From assembly GCF_003594935.2 (NCBI RefSeq), contig NZ_CP043342.1, positions 3,162,001-3,226,000 of the forward strand: a DNA stretch of 64,000 nt. The letters run 5' to 3'. A program made the translations under genes and the position numbers. The notes below the pieces were generated by a model. The model was not told the origin of the DNA and searched no databases. It saw only the letters and a list, made by a program, of their open reading frames with translations. The DNA is from Enterobacter huaxiensis. Its GTDB lineage: Bacteria; Pseudomonadota; Gammaproteobacteria; Enterobacterales; Enterobacteriaceae. Shown here piece after piece: positions 33,093 through 45,285 of the stretch. How positions within the stretch are numbered: the stretch's first letter is position 1; the number at the start of each line of letters is the position of its first letter.

Positions 33093-34529
33093 GTGCCGCA
33101 ACGAATTCTGGTGCTCGGCGCCAGCGGGTATATCGGTCAGCATCTCACCGCTGCTCTCAGCCAGCAGGGGCACCGGGTGCTGGCAGCGGCACGCAGCACG
33201 GAACGCCTGCAAAAGCAAAATTTGCCCGGCGTGACCTGCCACAGTGTCGATCTCAACTGGCCTAAAGAGCTGCCCGCGCTGCTGGAAGGGGTCGACACGC
33301 TTTACTACCTGGTGCACAGCATGGGCGAAGGCGGGGATTTTATCGCCCACGAGCGTCAGGTGGCGATGAACGTTCGCGATGCCCTGCTGCAAACGCCGGT
33401 GAAACAGGTGATTTTTTTAAGCTCCCTGCAGGCACCCGAAAGCGAGCAGTCCGATCACCTGCGCGCCCGCCAGCTGACGGCGGAGACCCTGCGCGGCGCA
33501 AATGTTCCTCTCACCGAACTGCGCGCCGGGATCATCGTCGGCGCCGGTTCTGCCGCCTTCGAAGTGATGCGCGATATGGTCTACAACCTGCCGGTGCTTA
33601 CCCCGCCGCGCTGGGTGCGATCGCGCACAACGCCGATTGCGCTGGAGAATTTACTCCACTATCTGGTGGCGCTGCTGGATCACCCTACCGACCAGCACCG
33701 CGTGCTGGAAGCCGCTGGCCCGGACGTGCTGAGCTATCAGGAGCAGTTTGAACATTTTATGCGCGTGAGCGGCCGGAGACGCTGGCTGGTGCCCATCCCC
33801 TTTCCAACCCGCTGGATCTCGGTGTGGTTTTTAAATGTCATTACGTCAGTCCCGCCGACCACCGCGAAAGCGCTGATCCAGGGGTTGAAGCACGATCTGC
33901 TGGCGGACGATCGCGCGCTGCGTGCGCTGATCCCGCAAGAGTTGATCCGCTTCGACGACGCGGTTCGCAATACGCTGAAAGAAGAAGAGAAGCTGGTGAA
34001 CTCCAGCGACTGGGGCTACGACGCGCAGGCCTTTGCCCGCTGGCGGCCCGAGTATGGCTACTATCCGAAACAGGCAGGCTGCACGGTGAAAACCTCCGCC
34101 AGCCTTGCGGATCTGTGGGAGGTTGTGAATCAGATCGGCGGCAAAGATGGCTATTTCTTCGGCAACATTCTCTGGCAAACGCGCGGCGCAATGGATCTGC
34201 TAGTAGGACATCGTCTGGCAAAAGGTCGCCCTGCCGCTCCGTATCTGAACGTGGGCGATACGGTCGACAGCTGGAAGGTGATCATCGTTGAGCCAGAGAA
34301 ACAGCTGGCACTGCTGTTCGGCATGAAAGCGCCGGGGCTGGGTCGGCTTTGCTTCACTCTCAAGGACAAAGGCGACCACCGGGAACTGGACGTGCGTGCC
34401 TGGTGGCATCCGCACGGAATGCCCGGTCTGTTCTACTGGCTGTTGATGATCCCCGCGCACCTGTTTATCTTCCGCGGAATGGCAAAACGTATTGCGCAAC
34501 GGGCAGAACAAAAGACGGAAAATATCTAA
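33093..34529 (+). CDS. ybjT: Putative NAD(P)-binding protein YbjT (DUF2867)
   Basis: A 478-residue protein with an N-terminal extended short-chain dehydrogenase Rossmann fold ([13 protein letters not shown] at about 7-18) and a C-terminal DUF2867 domain that ends in a hydrophobic stretch ([16 protein letters not shown]). The start is GTG with AAGGAG seven bases ahead, 10 bases after ltaE. No activity is established for this family; sequence supports a nucleotide-binding, possibly membrane-associated oxidoreductase. Confidence 0.9.
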   Translation: MPQRILVLGASGYIGQHLTAALSQQGHRVLAAARSTERLQKQNLPGVTCHSVDLNWPKELPALLEGVDTLYYLVHSMGEGGDFIAHERQVAMNVRDALLQTPVKQVIFLSSLQAPESEQSDHLRARQLTAETLRGANVPLTELRAGIIVGAGSAAFEVMRDMVYNLPVLTPPRWVRSRTTPIALENLLHYLVALLDHPTDQHRVLEAAGPDVLSYQEQFEHFMRVSGRRRWLVPIPFPTRWISVWFLNVITSVPPTTAKALIQGLKHDLLADDRALRALIPQELIRFDDAVRNTLKEEEKLVNSSDWGYDAQAFARWRPEYGYYPKQAGCTVKTSASLADLWEVVNQIGGKDGYFFGNILWQTRGAMDLLVGHRLAKGRPAAPYLNVGDTVDSWKVIIVEPEKQLALLFGMKAPGLGRLCFTLKDKGDHRELDVRAWWHPHGMPGLFYWLLMIPAHLFIFRGMAKRIAQRAEQKTENI

Positions 34530-34622
34530 ATAAAACTCTTATTCTTTCACCTTTCCCATTGCATAGCGCCGTAATTCACGAAAGAATGCGCACGAAATTC
34601 TTTTTCAACACAGTGGATTGAT

Positions 34623-35636
34623 ATGAAGGTACTGGTTACCGGGGCGACCAGCGGCTTAGGCCGAAATGCGGTCGAGTTTCTGCGCAACAAAGGCATCAGC
34701 GTCAGGGCCACCGGTCGCAACGAGGCGATGGGTAAGCTGCTGCAAAAAATGGGCGCAGAGTTCATCCATGCTGACCTGACGGAGCTGGTCTCTTCTCAGG
34801 CTAAGGTGATGCTCGCCGGTATCGATACGCTGTGGCACTGCTCCAGCTTTACCTCTCCGTGGGGAACCCAGGAAGCCTTTGACCTCGCCAACGTGCGCGC
34901 CACGCGCCGTCTGGGCGAATGGGCGGTTGCCTGGGGCGTGCGTAACTTTGTTCATATCTCCTCCCCGTCACTCTATTTCGACTATCACCACCACCGCGAC
35001 GTTAGGGAAGATTTTCGTCCCGCGCGCTTCGCCTGCGAGTTTGCCCGCAGCAAGGCGGCCAGCGAAGAGGTGATTGACCTGCTGGCGCAGTCCAACCCGC
35101 ACACGCGATTTACCGTTTTACGCCCTCAGGGGCTGTTCGGTGCACATGACAAAGTGTTTATTCCACGCCTGGCGCAGATGATGCACCACTATGGCAGCGT
35201 CCTGCTGCCGCGCGGCGGTGATGCAATGGTGGATATGACGTACTACGAGAACGCCGTGCATGCGATGTGGCTGGCGAGCCAGCCGGACTGCGACAAGCTC
35301 ATTTCCGGTCGCGCCTACAACATCACCAACGGCGAACCCTGCCGGCTTCGCAGCATTGTGCAGCGCTTAATTGACGAACTGCAGATCGACTGCCGCATCC
35401 GTTCAGTCCCGTACCCAATGCTGGATATGATCGCCCGCAGCATGGAGCGCTTTGGCAGTAAGTCCGCCAAAGAGCCCGCGCTGACCCACTACGGCGTGTC
35501 GAAGCTTAACTTTGATTTCACGCTGGATATTTCGCGGGCGGAGAACGAGCTTGGATATAAGCCGGTTGTGACGCTGGATGAAGGGATTGTGCGCACGGCG
35601 GCGTGGCTGCGGGATCACGGGAAGCTTCATCGCTAG
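34623..35636 (+). CDS. ybjS: NAD-dependent epimerase/dehydratase family protein YbjS
   Basis: Extended SDR protein of 337 residues. The nucleotide-binding [14 protein letters not shown] is at the N terminus. The expected YxxxK is not obvious; the nearest candidate is the [11 protein letters not shown] region near residue 143, in which the usual Tyr is Phe. The substrate is unknown. It follows ybjT after 93 bases and is the last gene before the accessory chitinase block; in E. coli K-12 its neighbour is amiD. Confidence 0.9.
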   Translation: MKVLVTGATSGLGRNAVEFLRNKGISVRATGRNEAMGKLLQKMGAEFIHADLTELVSSQAKVMLAGIDTLWHCSSFTSPWGTQEAFDLANVRATRRLGEWAVAWGVRNFVHISSPSLYFDYHHHRDVREDFRPARFACEFARSKAASEEVIDLLAQSNPHTRFTVLRPQGLFGAHDKVFIPRLAQMMHHYGSVLLPRGGDAMVDMTYYENAVHAMWLASQPDCDKLISGRAYNITNGEPCRLRSIVQRLIDELQIDCRIRSVPYPMLDMIARSMERFGSKSAKEPALTHYGVSKLNFDFTLDISRAENELGYKPVVTLDEGIVRTAAWLRDHGKLHR

Positions 35637-35642
35637 CCTTTT

Positions 35643-35677
35643 TGCCCGGTGGCGGCTTCGCCTTACCGGGCCTACAA
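35643..35677. repeat. REP element after ybjS
   Basis: TGCCCGGTGGCGGCTTCGCC and its complementary arm CTTACCGGGC, a standard REP palindrome, 7 bases after the ybjS stop. Confidence 0.85.
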
Positions 35678-35733
35678 CTGCACCTACCGTTCCCTCACCC
35701 CTTTAGCAGCGCCACCCGGCAAAAGACAGGGAG

Positions 35734-35819
35734 TGCGGCCTGATGCCCTCACCCCGGCCCTCTCCCACGGAGAGAGGGTGCAAACACTAAAACGGCAACC
35801 TTTCGGTTGCCGTTTGCTG
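35734..35819. repeat. Composite intergenic repeat, copy 2, with terminator of the GH19 chitinase gene
   Basis: The first 35 or so bases are identical to those at 15614-15648 and the palindrome CCCTCTCCC / GAGAGAGGG is slightly decayed. It ends in a hairpin AAACGGCAACC, loop TTTC, GGTTGCCGTTT (35790-35815) that terminates the minus-strand chitinase gene. The same hairpin core ends clpA. Confidence 0.75.
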
Positions 35820-35820
35820 T

Positions 35821-37611
35821 TTATAATGCCGTCCAGGCATCAGCCCATGCCAGGCCTGCGCCCGGTTCATAGTATGCCGGGGCGTTGTTACACCAGCCGC
35901 TGTACGGGAACGGTTTGCACTGGAAGAGTTTACCGTGGTTGTTCACGATATCTCCTGCGCTGTACTTGCCGTTCGCGCTCCACGCCGCGTAAGAGGCGTC
36001 GCTGTCAGATGGCGTAGCCGCTTTCGCCTTCACGTTCAGCAGGTATGAAGTGGTGCTGCTCAGCTCGCCGTCGCTGACGGTCAGGCTGACTTCAACCTGC
36101 TGCGCCGTTGCAGACTCTGGTGCCGTGAAGGTCACAACCGCTTTGTCTTCGCCGGTCACCGTCTGGCCATCCTGTGAACGCCACGTGTAGGTCAGTTTGT
36201 TGCCGTCTGCATCAGTGGAGCCTTCAGCGCTCAGGGAGACCAGCGCACCCGCATCCACGGCACCGATTGGGCCAGCAATGTGCGCCACCGGCGCGTGGTT
36301 CACGACCGCTGGCTCAGCCGGCGTTTCATCTTCGGCTGGGATCGGCGCTGGCGTTACCGGGGTTTCCTCCGGAGTGGTCGCAGAGCCTTCATCGTCAACA
36401 ACGTTAACGTTAAAGAACTTCTGCACGCACCTGCCGTAGTCACCCTCTTTGAACGCGCTGAACGGCGTCTGGTAGCCCACCAGCTGGCAAGAGTAGGTCT
36501 TACCGTCTGGCGTATCGGCGCTCCATCCCCAGTCCTGTTCCCAGTAGATCTTCAGCGCTCCCGCGCCGCCTTCGTCGAACTGCTTCATGTTGGCACAGCC
36601 CAGCACTTCATTCGCCGGAACGGGCACTTTCAGGTAGTTGGCGAACTCTTTGTAGTATTTGATACGGTTCTGCGACTGCGCAATTTCAGTCGGGCCGCCG
36701 CACTCAACGCCGCCGTTGATGATCTGGGTCGTCACGCCAAAGCCCGGCACCAGGCCGTTGGCTTTGTCACGCTCGTTCGGCTGCCACGTACCGTCGATAA
36801 CCTGCAGCATGCTTGGTTTTGGCGGCTGCGGGTAGGCGAAGAAGAAGATGGCGCTCGCCAGGTTCAGCCAGGTATCCGCCACCAGCTCCGGTTTGTTGAG
36901 CAGCGTACGCACGTCGCCGTACATCGCTTCAGAGAACGGGCCGTAGTTATAGTTGTAGGACAACTGCTTGGCGCCGCGGCCGAAGTAGCTCAGGAAATCG
37001 CCGTCCTTGTCCTTGCCGCATGGCCAGGTCTGACCCTGCCAGACGTCCGGGTTACATTCGCCGTTGTAGCCGCCCTTCTGGCCTTCGCTCCAGCCCATTT
37101 CACGGACGTGAACCAGCGCCTGACGCCACTCCCCTTCCGGACGCCAGCTTTCGTGGCCGCCGGTTTCCTGCGCGAAGTGGGCAAACATTGTCGCCAGCTC
37201 TTTACGGCATATAGCGTCGCTGTCGCGTCCGTCGCCGTAGGTCTTACACAGCGCCGGGAATTTGCCGATCGCTTTCAGGAAGTTGCTGTAGGTGTACGCC
37301 TGCGCGCGCAGCGGGAAAAGATACTCCCAGTCGCTGGCCTTCACGATCCCTTCCACGCGCTTCACGTTGTCCGGGTTCGCCGCGCGGCCTGGCTCAATCA
37401 TTTCAACCTGAGCATTGTCCAGCGTCTGAATGGTCTCTTTCACCGAGGCCATCAGCGGGAAGCTGGTCAGTTCCTTCTCTTTCTTCGCCAGATCGCTGGC
37501 CTTCATGGTGTACGGTTCGCTGGCGGTCGCCTGCAGCGACGCAGCCTGTGCCATAAAGGGGGCTACGCACGCGCCGGCAAAGAGTCCACTCAATAACGTC
37601 CTTTTGTTCAT
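35821..37611 (-). CDS. Secreted GH19 chitinase with PKD-like and chitin-binding domains
   Basis: Predicted exported endochitinase of 596 residues. A signal peptide covers about residues 1-23 ([19 protein letters not shown] to AQA). The GH19 catalytic domain spans roughly 85-400, with the catalytic acid likely E149 in [11 protein letters not shown], the substrate block [16 protein letters not shown] (209-224) and NGGVECGG (299-306). A Pro/Glu-rich linker (about 410-437) leads to a PKD/cadherin-like domain (438-528) and a C-terminal CBM5/12-type chitin-binding module (540-596, [16 protein letters not shown]). GGA at a proper distance precedes the ATG. It lies downstream of a lytic transglycosylase and a GH18 chitinase and is a candidate T2SS substrate. 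Confidence 0.92.
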   Translation of the reverse strand: MNKRTLLSGLFAGACVAPFMAQAASLQATASEPYTMKASDLAKKEKELTSFPLMASVKETIQTLDNAQVEMIEPGRAANPDNVKRVEGIVKASDWEYLFPLRAQAYTYSNFLKAIGKFPALCKTYGDGRDSDAICRKELATMFAHFAQETGGHESWRPEGEWRQALVHVREMGWSEGQKGGYNGECNPDVWQGQTWPCGKDKDGDFLSYFGRGAKQLSYNYNYGPFSEAMYGDVRTLLNKPELVADTWLNLASAIFFFAYPQPPKPSMLQVIDGTWQPNERDKANGLVPGFGVTTQIINGGVECGGPTEIAQSQNRIKYYKEFANYLKVPVPANEVLGCANMKQFDEGGAGALKIYWEQDWGWSADTPDGKTYSCQLVGYQTPFSAFKEGDYGRCVQKFFNVNVVDDEGSATTPEETPVTPAPIPAEDETPAEPAVVNHAPVAHIAGPIGAVDAGALVSLSAEGSTDADGNKLTYTWRSQDGQTVTGEDKAVVTFTAPESATAQQVEVSLTVSDGELSSTTSYLLNVKAKAATPSDSDASYAAWSANGKYSAGDIVNNHGKLFQCKPFPYSGWCNNAPAYYEPGAGLAWADAWTAL

Positions 37612-37699
37612 TTCAGTATCCTGTTTAGTGAAGTTTAAATTTAGAATCCCGGCTTATGTATTAATCCATTAATAAATAAACCACAGACAGCTGTTTTCT

Positions 37700-37735
37700 T
37701 TTTTCGAAGAACACCCTCGGGAATTCTTCAAAAAT
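37700..37735. other. Palindrome between the GH19 chitinase and lytic transglycosylase genes
   Basis: GAAGAA and TTCTTC arms around CACCCTCGGGAA, flanked by a T run on one side and an A run on the other that also pair. It has no U tail in either direction, so it is not a standard terminator; it may protect or process mRNA or bind a protein. Confidence 0.35.
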
Positions 37736-37743
37736 AAAAAACC

Positions 37744-38184
37744 TTAATAACGTGCGGCTACTTTTAACTGCTGATATTTTTTCCAGACCTTATGGGCGTA
37801 TATCATACGCTGCGGATAATTCTCTTTTTTCAACCCGGCGTTATATGCGCCGACGGCCTCCCAGTTATAGCCATAGGCTTTAATCATTCCCGAGAGGATT
37901 GAAGCGCCGACCATGATGGAGGTACACGGCTCGGTCATCAGTCGATATTCGTCGATACCTCTGCTTTCAAGCTCGCTAAAATGCGAGCTGTTGATTTGCA
38001 TCAGCCCAACATCACGCGTGCCATCGTGGTTTTGCCCTACCGCATAGGGGTCCATGCCGGATTCAACGTTAGCAATGGCATACAATAAATAGGGGTCGAC
38101 ATGATAATAGTGCCCGGCGTTATCCCAACAGTTTGCCAGAGCGCTTTGGCTTATTACCAATAACAGCAACATTAATTTTTTCAT
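37744..38184 (-). CDS. Small secreted lytic transglycosylase (IagB/IpgF-like)
   Basis: Periplasmic peptidoglycan-cleaving enzyme of 146 residues. I chose the ATG at 38184, preceded by AGGTCAAA, because it starts a signal peptide (MKKLMLLLLVISQSALA); a longer frame from 38322 would have no sense as an exported protein. The SLT domain shows the catalytic glutamate E41 in ANVESGMDP, GLMQIN at 60-65 and AYNAG at 113-117. C19 and C87 may form a disulfide. Such small enzymes often accompany secretion systems and open the wall for assembly. It lies between two chitinase genes, downstream of a T2SS operon. Confidence 0.85.
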   Translation of the reverse strand: MKKLMLLLLVISQSALANCWDNAGHYYHVDPYLLYAIANVESGMDPYAVGQNHDGTRDVGLMQINSSHFSELESRGIDEYRLMTEPCTSIMVGASILSGMIKAYGYNWEAVGAYNAGLKKENYPQRMIYAHKVWKKYQQLKVAARY

Positions 38185-38242
38185 TTTGACCTGCTGACGG
38201 TTTCGGTTATTTCTCCTCGCCCACATCCTGTAAAATGAATAC

Positions 38243-38275
38243 TGAATGACTCCCCCCAAATGGAGGGAGTATTCA
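38243..38275 (-). terminator. Hairpin between the GH18 chitinase and lytic transglycosylase genes
   Basis: On the minus strand ACTCCCTCC, loop ATTT, GGGGGGAGT forms a 9-base stem with one G-T pair, extended by TGAAT / ATTCA with a one-base bulge. It begins 11 bases after the chitinase stop. There is no strong T run, so it may be an attenuator rather than a full stop. Confidence 0.55.
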
Positions 38276-38285
38276 ACGGATGAGA

Positions 38286-41247
<2,962 letters not shown>

Positions 41248-42045
41248 TTAAAATGTGAAAGCAAACTGCTGCCCAATAAACACCGCTATTCCAGCAAATG
41301 AGAGATAAGGTCCGAAAGAAAGAGTGAGGTTATTTTTATTTAAATTATTTAGCGCGAAATAGCCGATAATACCGCTTAGCGCGGCGGCTAATTCAATCGT
41401 GGGCAACGCGTGCCAGCCGCACCAGGCGCCTAAGGCCGCCAGCAGTTTGAAATCGCCATATCCCAGTCCTTCCCGTCCGGTGGTCAGGCGAAACGCCCAG
41501 TACAGCAGCCAGAGCGAGAGATAGCCCGCCACGGCGCCGAAGAGTGCATCACACAGCGGCAGCGTATGGTCAAAGGCATGGAGCAATAATCCCGCCCACA
41601 GCAGGGGCTGGGTCAGGCAGTCAGGCAGCAGCTGGTGCCGCCAGTCGATCATGGCAAGGGGCAATAAAAACGCCGCCAGCAGCCACAGAGAGAACAAAGC
41701 CTGGACGTCGGGCATGCTCCAGGCGGTGACCCCAAAAAACAGGGCGGAAAAAAGTTCGATTAAAAATATCCGCAGCGGGATCGCCGTGCCGCACTGGCTA
41801 CAGCGTCCGCGTAATAATAGCCAGCTGAGCAGCGGAATATTCTCCCACACGGCGAGCGAGTGCTGGCAGACCGGGCAGCGGGAGGCCGGGAAGAGCAAAT
41901 TGCCGCAGCCTTCTTCCTCCATCACCATGCCCGGCACGCGCTCGACGACAACCCCGAGAAAACTGCCGACAATGCCGCCCAGTATCGCACTCATCACCGG
42001 AAACCCCACCGGGTAGACCTCCCGCATCAGCGCGAAGATGTTCAT
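41248..42045 (-). CDS. gspO: Type II secretion prepilin peptidase GspO
   Basis: Bifunctional inner-membrane aspartyl protease and N-methyltransferase of 265 residues that processes the pseudopilins GspG-K. The zinc-binding CPVC and CSQC pairs are in the first cytosolic loop (about 60-105) and the catalytic GYGDFKLL aspartate is in the C-terminal half. About eight membrane segments are visible. Its start overlaps the gspM stop by four bases, leaving no room for gspN. It is the last gene of the gsp operon. Confidence 0.95.
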   Translation of the reverse strand: MNIFALMREVYPVGFPVMSAILGGIVGSFLGVVVERVPGMVMEEEGCGNLLFPASRCPVCQHSLAVWENIPLLSWLLLRGRCSQCGTAIPLRIFLIELFSALFFGVTAWSMPDVQALFSLWLLAAFLLPLAMIDWRHQLLPDCLTQPLLWAGLLLHAFDHTLPLCDALFGAVAGYLSLWLLYWAFRLTTGREGLGYGDFKLLAALGAWCGWHALPTIELAAALSGIIGYFALNNLNKNNLTLSFGPYLSFAGIAVFIGQQFAFTF

Positions 42046-42527
42046 GCGCTTTTGCTCCAGGCGAGCTGCACTTCGGCTTTTACGTCATTAAGACGATCGA
42101 CCGGGGTGAGGTTCATTTTCTGCAGCCGTACGCCTGTAGTCTGGTTAATTTCCCGCAGCCAGCTTTTTAATTCGTAAATATTAACGCGACTGACGACAAA
42201 CGATAAATTTTGTCCATCCTGACGCACATCCGTCAGGGGCAGATTAATTTCCTGCGCGCTGCTCTCTACCACCGTGCGCGGGTTATCCGTTTTGACCCGT
42301 TGAACCTGGAGATGATTTTTATCTATTTCACTGCGCATCCAGTTCAGCGTCTCTTTTTGTCTGCTCAGCGTGGCTTTACTGTTTTGAATCATATTATCCA
42401 GCGGGATCACGCCTGCGTAATAAATGGCCGCCCCCACCAGGGCCGCGGCACCTATTTTTATAATGATTTTTTCCCTGGTGCTGTAATTCTGATAACGAGA
42501 CTGAAGCTGCGCGATTCGCTCTTTCAT
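42042..42527 (-). CDS. gspM: Type II secretion inner-membrane protein GspM
   Basis: A 161-residue single-pass protein that binds GspL and helps hold the GspE ATPase at the membrane. A short cytosolic N terminus is followed by a membrane helix (IIIKIGAAALVGAAIYYAGVIPL, about 23-45) and a periplasmic ferredoxin-like domain with RQDGQNLSFVVS. It overlaps gspL by four bases at its start and gspO by four at its end. Confidence 0.93.
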   Translation of the reverse strand: MKERIAQLQSRYQNYSTREKIIIKIGAAALVGAAIYYAGVIPLDNMIQNSKATLSRQKETLNWMRSEIDKNHLQVQRVKTDNPRTVVESSAQEINLPLTDVRQDGQNLSFVVSRVNIYELKSWLREINQTTGVRLQKMNLTPVDRLNDVKAEVQLAWSKSA

Positions 42528-43657
42528 TTATATTTCCCTGCGATCATGGCGGTATAAGGAGCAGCGGTGGAAACAGGCTGCAGGGTGAAATCAAAATTCT
42601 CCCCGGCCTGATTCACAAACGCCTGCAACGCGGTTTGGTTTTGCGCACTGACGCTCAGCGTCAGCGTGTTCTGTTGGGCGTCGTATTCCAGCAGATCGAT
42701 TCCCATTGCCGGCACGGTCTGCCTGGCTTTCTCCAGCGCGTCAAGCTGTAAAAACAGCCCTTTAGGCTGCTTCTTCATATTTTGTCCGAAGTGGTATTTA
42801 AGGTTGGTCTGCTGGCGCATGCTGGGGAAATGGTGCTGATAAACCTCAAGGATCTCCTGCTGAACCTGGTTTTCCTGCTGCACCAGCATCCAGGCCATCG
42901 CGACGCGCGGGCCCAGCAACAGGCCGAGAGAGAGCAGGCCCGCCGCGGCTATTGCCGCTTTGATGCCCTTAGACGCTTTACCCGAGCCCGCTTTCGCGCT
43001 GAATTCGCCGTGCAGGAGCGTGACGCGGTAGGCGTGCCACTGGGGCTGGATCAGGACCAGCGGATGCTGCCAGGGGTGCCCGACATCGACGTTGACGCCA
43101 GCGGGCGCGTCCCCGTAGCAGCACACGTCCCCCTCTCCGGCTTTCTGCATCAGCAGCGGCAGCAGGCTGGCCTCCATCTGTCCGGCGGTATGAGGCGACA
43201 GGCGCAGCCAGTAGGTTTCATCCTGAGCGACAAGCGTGCTCCCGCCCGCCGTTACCGGCAGCAGCCATGCATCCGGCAGGGCCTGAATCACCTTTAACCC
43301 GGCCTCCTTAAAGCGGCTTAGCCATCCGCGCAGCAGATCGGCATCGACGGCCACCGCGTCAACCTCAGCGCCCTTTTTGCTGAGCACCGTCCAGTGGAGG
43401 TTATCCACCTCGCCAATCAGCGTCTCTTCCGCCATCCACGAGAACGCCGTCGCCTGAGAGACCACTTTCTTCGGTAAGGTAAAATGGCGGAAGATCATGC
43501 TGCTGGCGGGCAGCAGCAGGCAAACGCGGGCGGCCAGGGGATGGTTCGCCAGCGCGTCCAGGCTCTCCAGTACCTCCACCTGCTCGCTGTCGGAGACACA
43601 CCACGTTATTTTCCCGCCCTCGCGGCTGTCGGGACGAACAAAAAGGACCTGTTTCAT
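42524..43657 (-). CDS. gspL: Type II secretion assembly protein GspL
   Basis: Inner-membrane platform protein of 377 residues. The cytosolic N-terminal part has the actin-like fold of the family and binds GspE. A membrane helix lies near residues 230-255 (IAAAGLLSLGLLLGPRVAMAW) and a periplasmic ferredoxin-like domain ends the protein. It starts 15 bases after gspK and overlaps gspM. Confidence 0.93.
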   Translation of the reverse strand: MKQVLFVRPDSREGGKITWCVSDSEQVEVLESLDALANHPLAARVCLLLPASSMIFRHFTLPKKVVSQATAFSWMAEETLIGEVDNLHWTVLSKKGAEVDAVAVDADLLRGWLSRFKEAGLKVIQALPDAWLLPVTAGGSTLVAQDETYWLRLSPHTAGQMEASLLPLLMQKAGEGDVCCYGDAPAGVNVDVGHPWQHPLVLIQPQWHAYRVTLLHGEFSAKAGSGKASKGIKAAIAAAGLLSLGLLLGPRVAMAWMLVQQENQVQQEILEVYQHHFPSMRQQTNLKYHFGQNMKKQPKGLFLQLDALEKARQTVPAMGIDLLEYDAQQNTLTLSVSAQNQTALQAFVNQAGENFDFTLQPVSTAAPYTAMIAGKYK

Positions 43658-43672
43658 AGCGTTCTACTTTTC

Positions 43673-44683
43673 TTATTCAATCATTCGGTAACGACGTTGC
43701 CACGTCACGATCTCACCGGCTTCGTTATTGACCTGAAGCTGGCTGACCGCGCGAAGCGTTAATTCATCGGTATTGCCGGTATAGTTCACGCGGAAATACC
43801 GGCTATTAATGGAGAGATAGTCGGCCACCTGCGGCAGGTCGTCCTTTAACTGAGGGAAGGTCTGCTCCAGCGCTTTGCTGAAGGTTTCCATATTTTCCCA
43901 GCCGTTTTCAGGACGCGATTCAATCAGGCGTAGGGCATCATCTTCACTGAGTTTTCCGGGGAACAGGGCGGCCAGTAGGGCGGCCTGCTCCGGCTGAAGG
44001 GTGTTCACATCCACCCTGCTGGCGGTATCGGGTAATGCGCACAGCAGCTTGCTCGCCTTCGAATAAGCGGCGGCCGGGAACGCAGGCAGCAGCTTGATCT
44101 CGCCAACCGTGCGCATCATCTGGTTTGCCGGCTGGCGGGGGGGCACCACGCCTGCCCAGGCATCGGTCTCTGCGCCCTCTTTGGCCGTCGTCGCGTCACC
44201 ATCGAGATAGTCCACCAGTTGCAAATACACCTCTTCCGCGTTGCTCTGGCTCAGGCCGCTCTGCGTCAGAATCTGTTCAACAATCTGCTCTCTGCGGGGC
44301 TTTTCCGGCACCGCCGGGGCGTTTTGCCCCTGCGCAATTTTTTCCACCGCCAGCAGGTTGTTGACGTTAAAGCAGTCCTGCGCGTCCTCAACCTGGCTGA
44401 CCACCGTGTAGTCTTCGCCGCGGGTTTCCAGCGGCTGATGCCAGTCGCCGTCGAGGGAGAGCGGTTTGCTTTCCCCGCTGGCGTCGGCCTGCAGCCTGTC
44501 TTTCACCACCTTTTCCTGCGCCTGCATCGCCCAGCGCAGCTGCTGCTGGCTCATCTGATAATGGGTTTTCTGCAGGTTGCGGCAGAACTGCTGGCTGATT
44601 TTGGCGGCCAGCGCCGACATCATCACCAGCAGGATCAGCACCACCAGCAGGGCGACGCCTTTCTGTTTACGTAACGCGTTCAT
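43673..44683 (-). CDS. gspK: Type II secretion minor pseudopilin GspK
   Basis: Tip pseudopilin of 336 residues that caps the GspI-J-K complex. I chose the ATG at 44683 (MNALRKQKGVALLVVL) because the prepilin cleavage site must lie close to the start; a frame open to 44863 adds 60 unrelated residues. The residue at +5 is not Glu, a normal feature of GspK. The large alpha domain shows the conserved VDVNTLQPEQAALLAALFPG block. It overlaps gspJ by four bases. Confidence 0.94.
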   Translation of the reverse strand: MNALRKQKGVALLVVLILLVMMSALAAKISQQFCRNLQKTHYQMSQQQLRWAMQAQEKVVKDRLQADASGESKPLSLDGDWHQPLETRGEDYTVVSQVEDAQDCFNVNNLLAVEKIAQGQNAPAVPEKPRREQIVEQILTQSGLSQSNAEEVYLQLVDYLDGDATTAKEGAETDAWAGVVPPRQPANQMMRTVGEIKLLPAFPAAAYSKASKLLCALPDTASRVDVNTLQPEQAALLAALFPGKLSEDDALRLIESRPENGWENMETFSKALEQTFPQLKDDLPQVADYLSINSRYFRVNYTGNTDELTLRAVSQLQVNNEAGEIVTWQRRYRMIE

Positions 44684-45285
44684 GGTTGTGCTTCCGGTGC
44701 GGTTGCAGGCGCTGACGCAGCGGCCTCGGGCAGATCGCCCGGCGTGGTAAACACCCAGCGCCAGGTATCGCCATTTTCCATGGTCAGGGTCAGCTCCACG
44801 CCGTCGGGCAGGTGGGCCGGGTCGCGCCAGCTTTTCTGCCAGCCCTGACGGTAAAAGCGCCACTGCAGAGACTTCACCCCGCTGACAATCAGCACTTCAT
44901 CAGGCTTAGCGTTAGCCGGGCCGTCAATCACCGGCCAGACGTCGCGATACAATCGCCCCGCTTCCAGCCGCCAGCGCACGCGCTCCAGCTGCACCGTTCC
45001 GCTCACCCCGTTCAGGGTGGTCAATTCAACGGCGTCGTCGTTTTCGCGAAAAAGCGCCGGCTCGTTGCGCGGCGCGCGCGCCTGAAGCTGATAAAAATCG
45101 CGCTCCATCAGGTTCCAGGCCCGCTGGAGCTGATTGAGCTTCGCCGCGCTGGCATCGGTGGCCGAACTGGTGCGCATCGCCCCGTCCAGAATTTGCCAGG
45201 CCAGGGTGCTGATTACCGCAAAGATGGTCAGCGCAATCATGATCTCCAGCAGGGTAAAACCGCGCTGGCGTCGGGTTCTTTTCAC
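44680..45285 (-). CDS. gspJ: Type II secretion minor pseudopilin GspJ
   Basis: A 201-residue pseudopilin with the type IV prepilin signal RQRGFTLLEIMIALTIF cut after the glycine. The start codon is GTG. The C-terminal region with LQWRFYRQGWQKSW is characteristic of GspJ. An Ala/Pro-rich tail ends the protein. It overlaps gspI and gspK by four bases each. Confidence 0.94.
   Translation of the reverse strand: MKRTRRQRGFTLLEIMIALTIFAVISTLAWQILDGAMRTSSATDASAAKLNQLQRAWNLMERDFYQLQARAPRNEPALFRENDDAVELTTLNGVSGTVQLERVRWRLEAGRLYRDVWPVIDGPANAKPDEVLIVSGVKSLQWRFYRQGWQKSWRDPAHLPDGVELTLTMENGDTWRWVFTTPGDLPEAAASAPATAPEAQP

Noticed and set aside
36280..37596. Plus-strand frame of 438 codons across the GH19 chitinase gene
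   Set aside because: It is antisense to a gene with clear catalytic and chitin-binding motifs; high GC at third positions keeps the opposite frame open.
44684..44863. Upstream extension of GspK by 60 residues
   Set aside because: It lies inside gspJ and would move the prepilin signal away from the N terminus.
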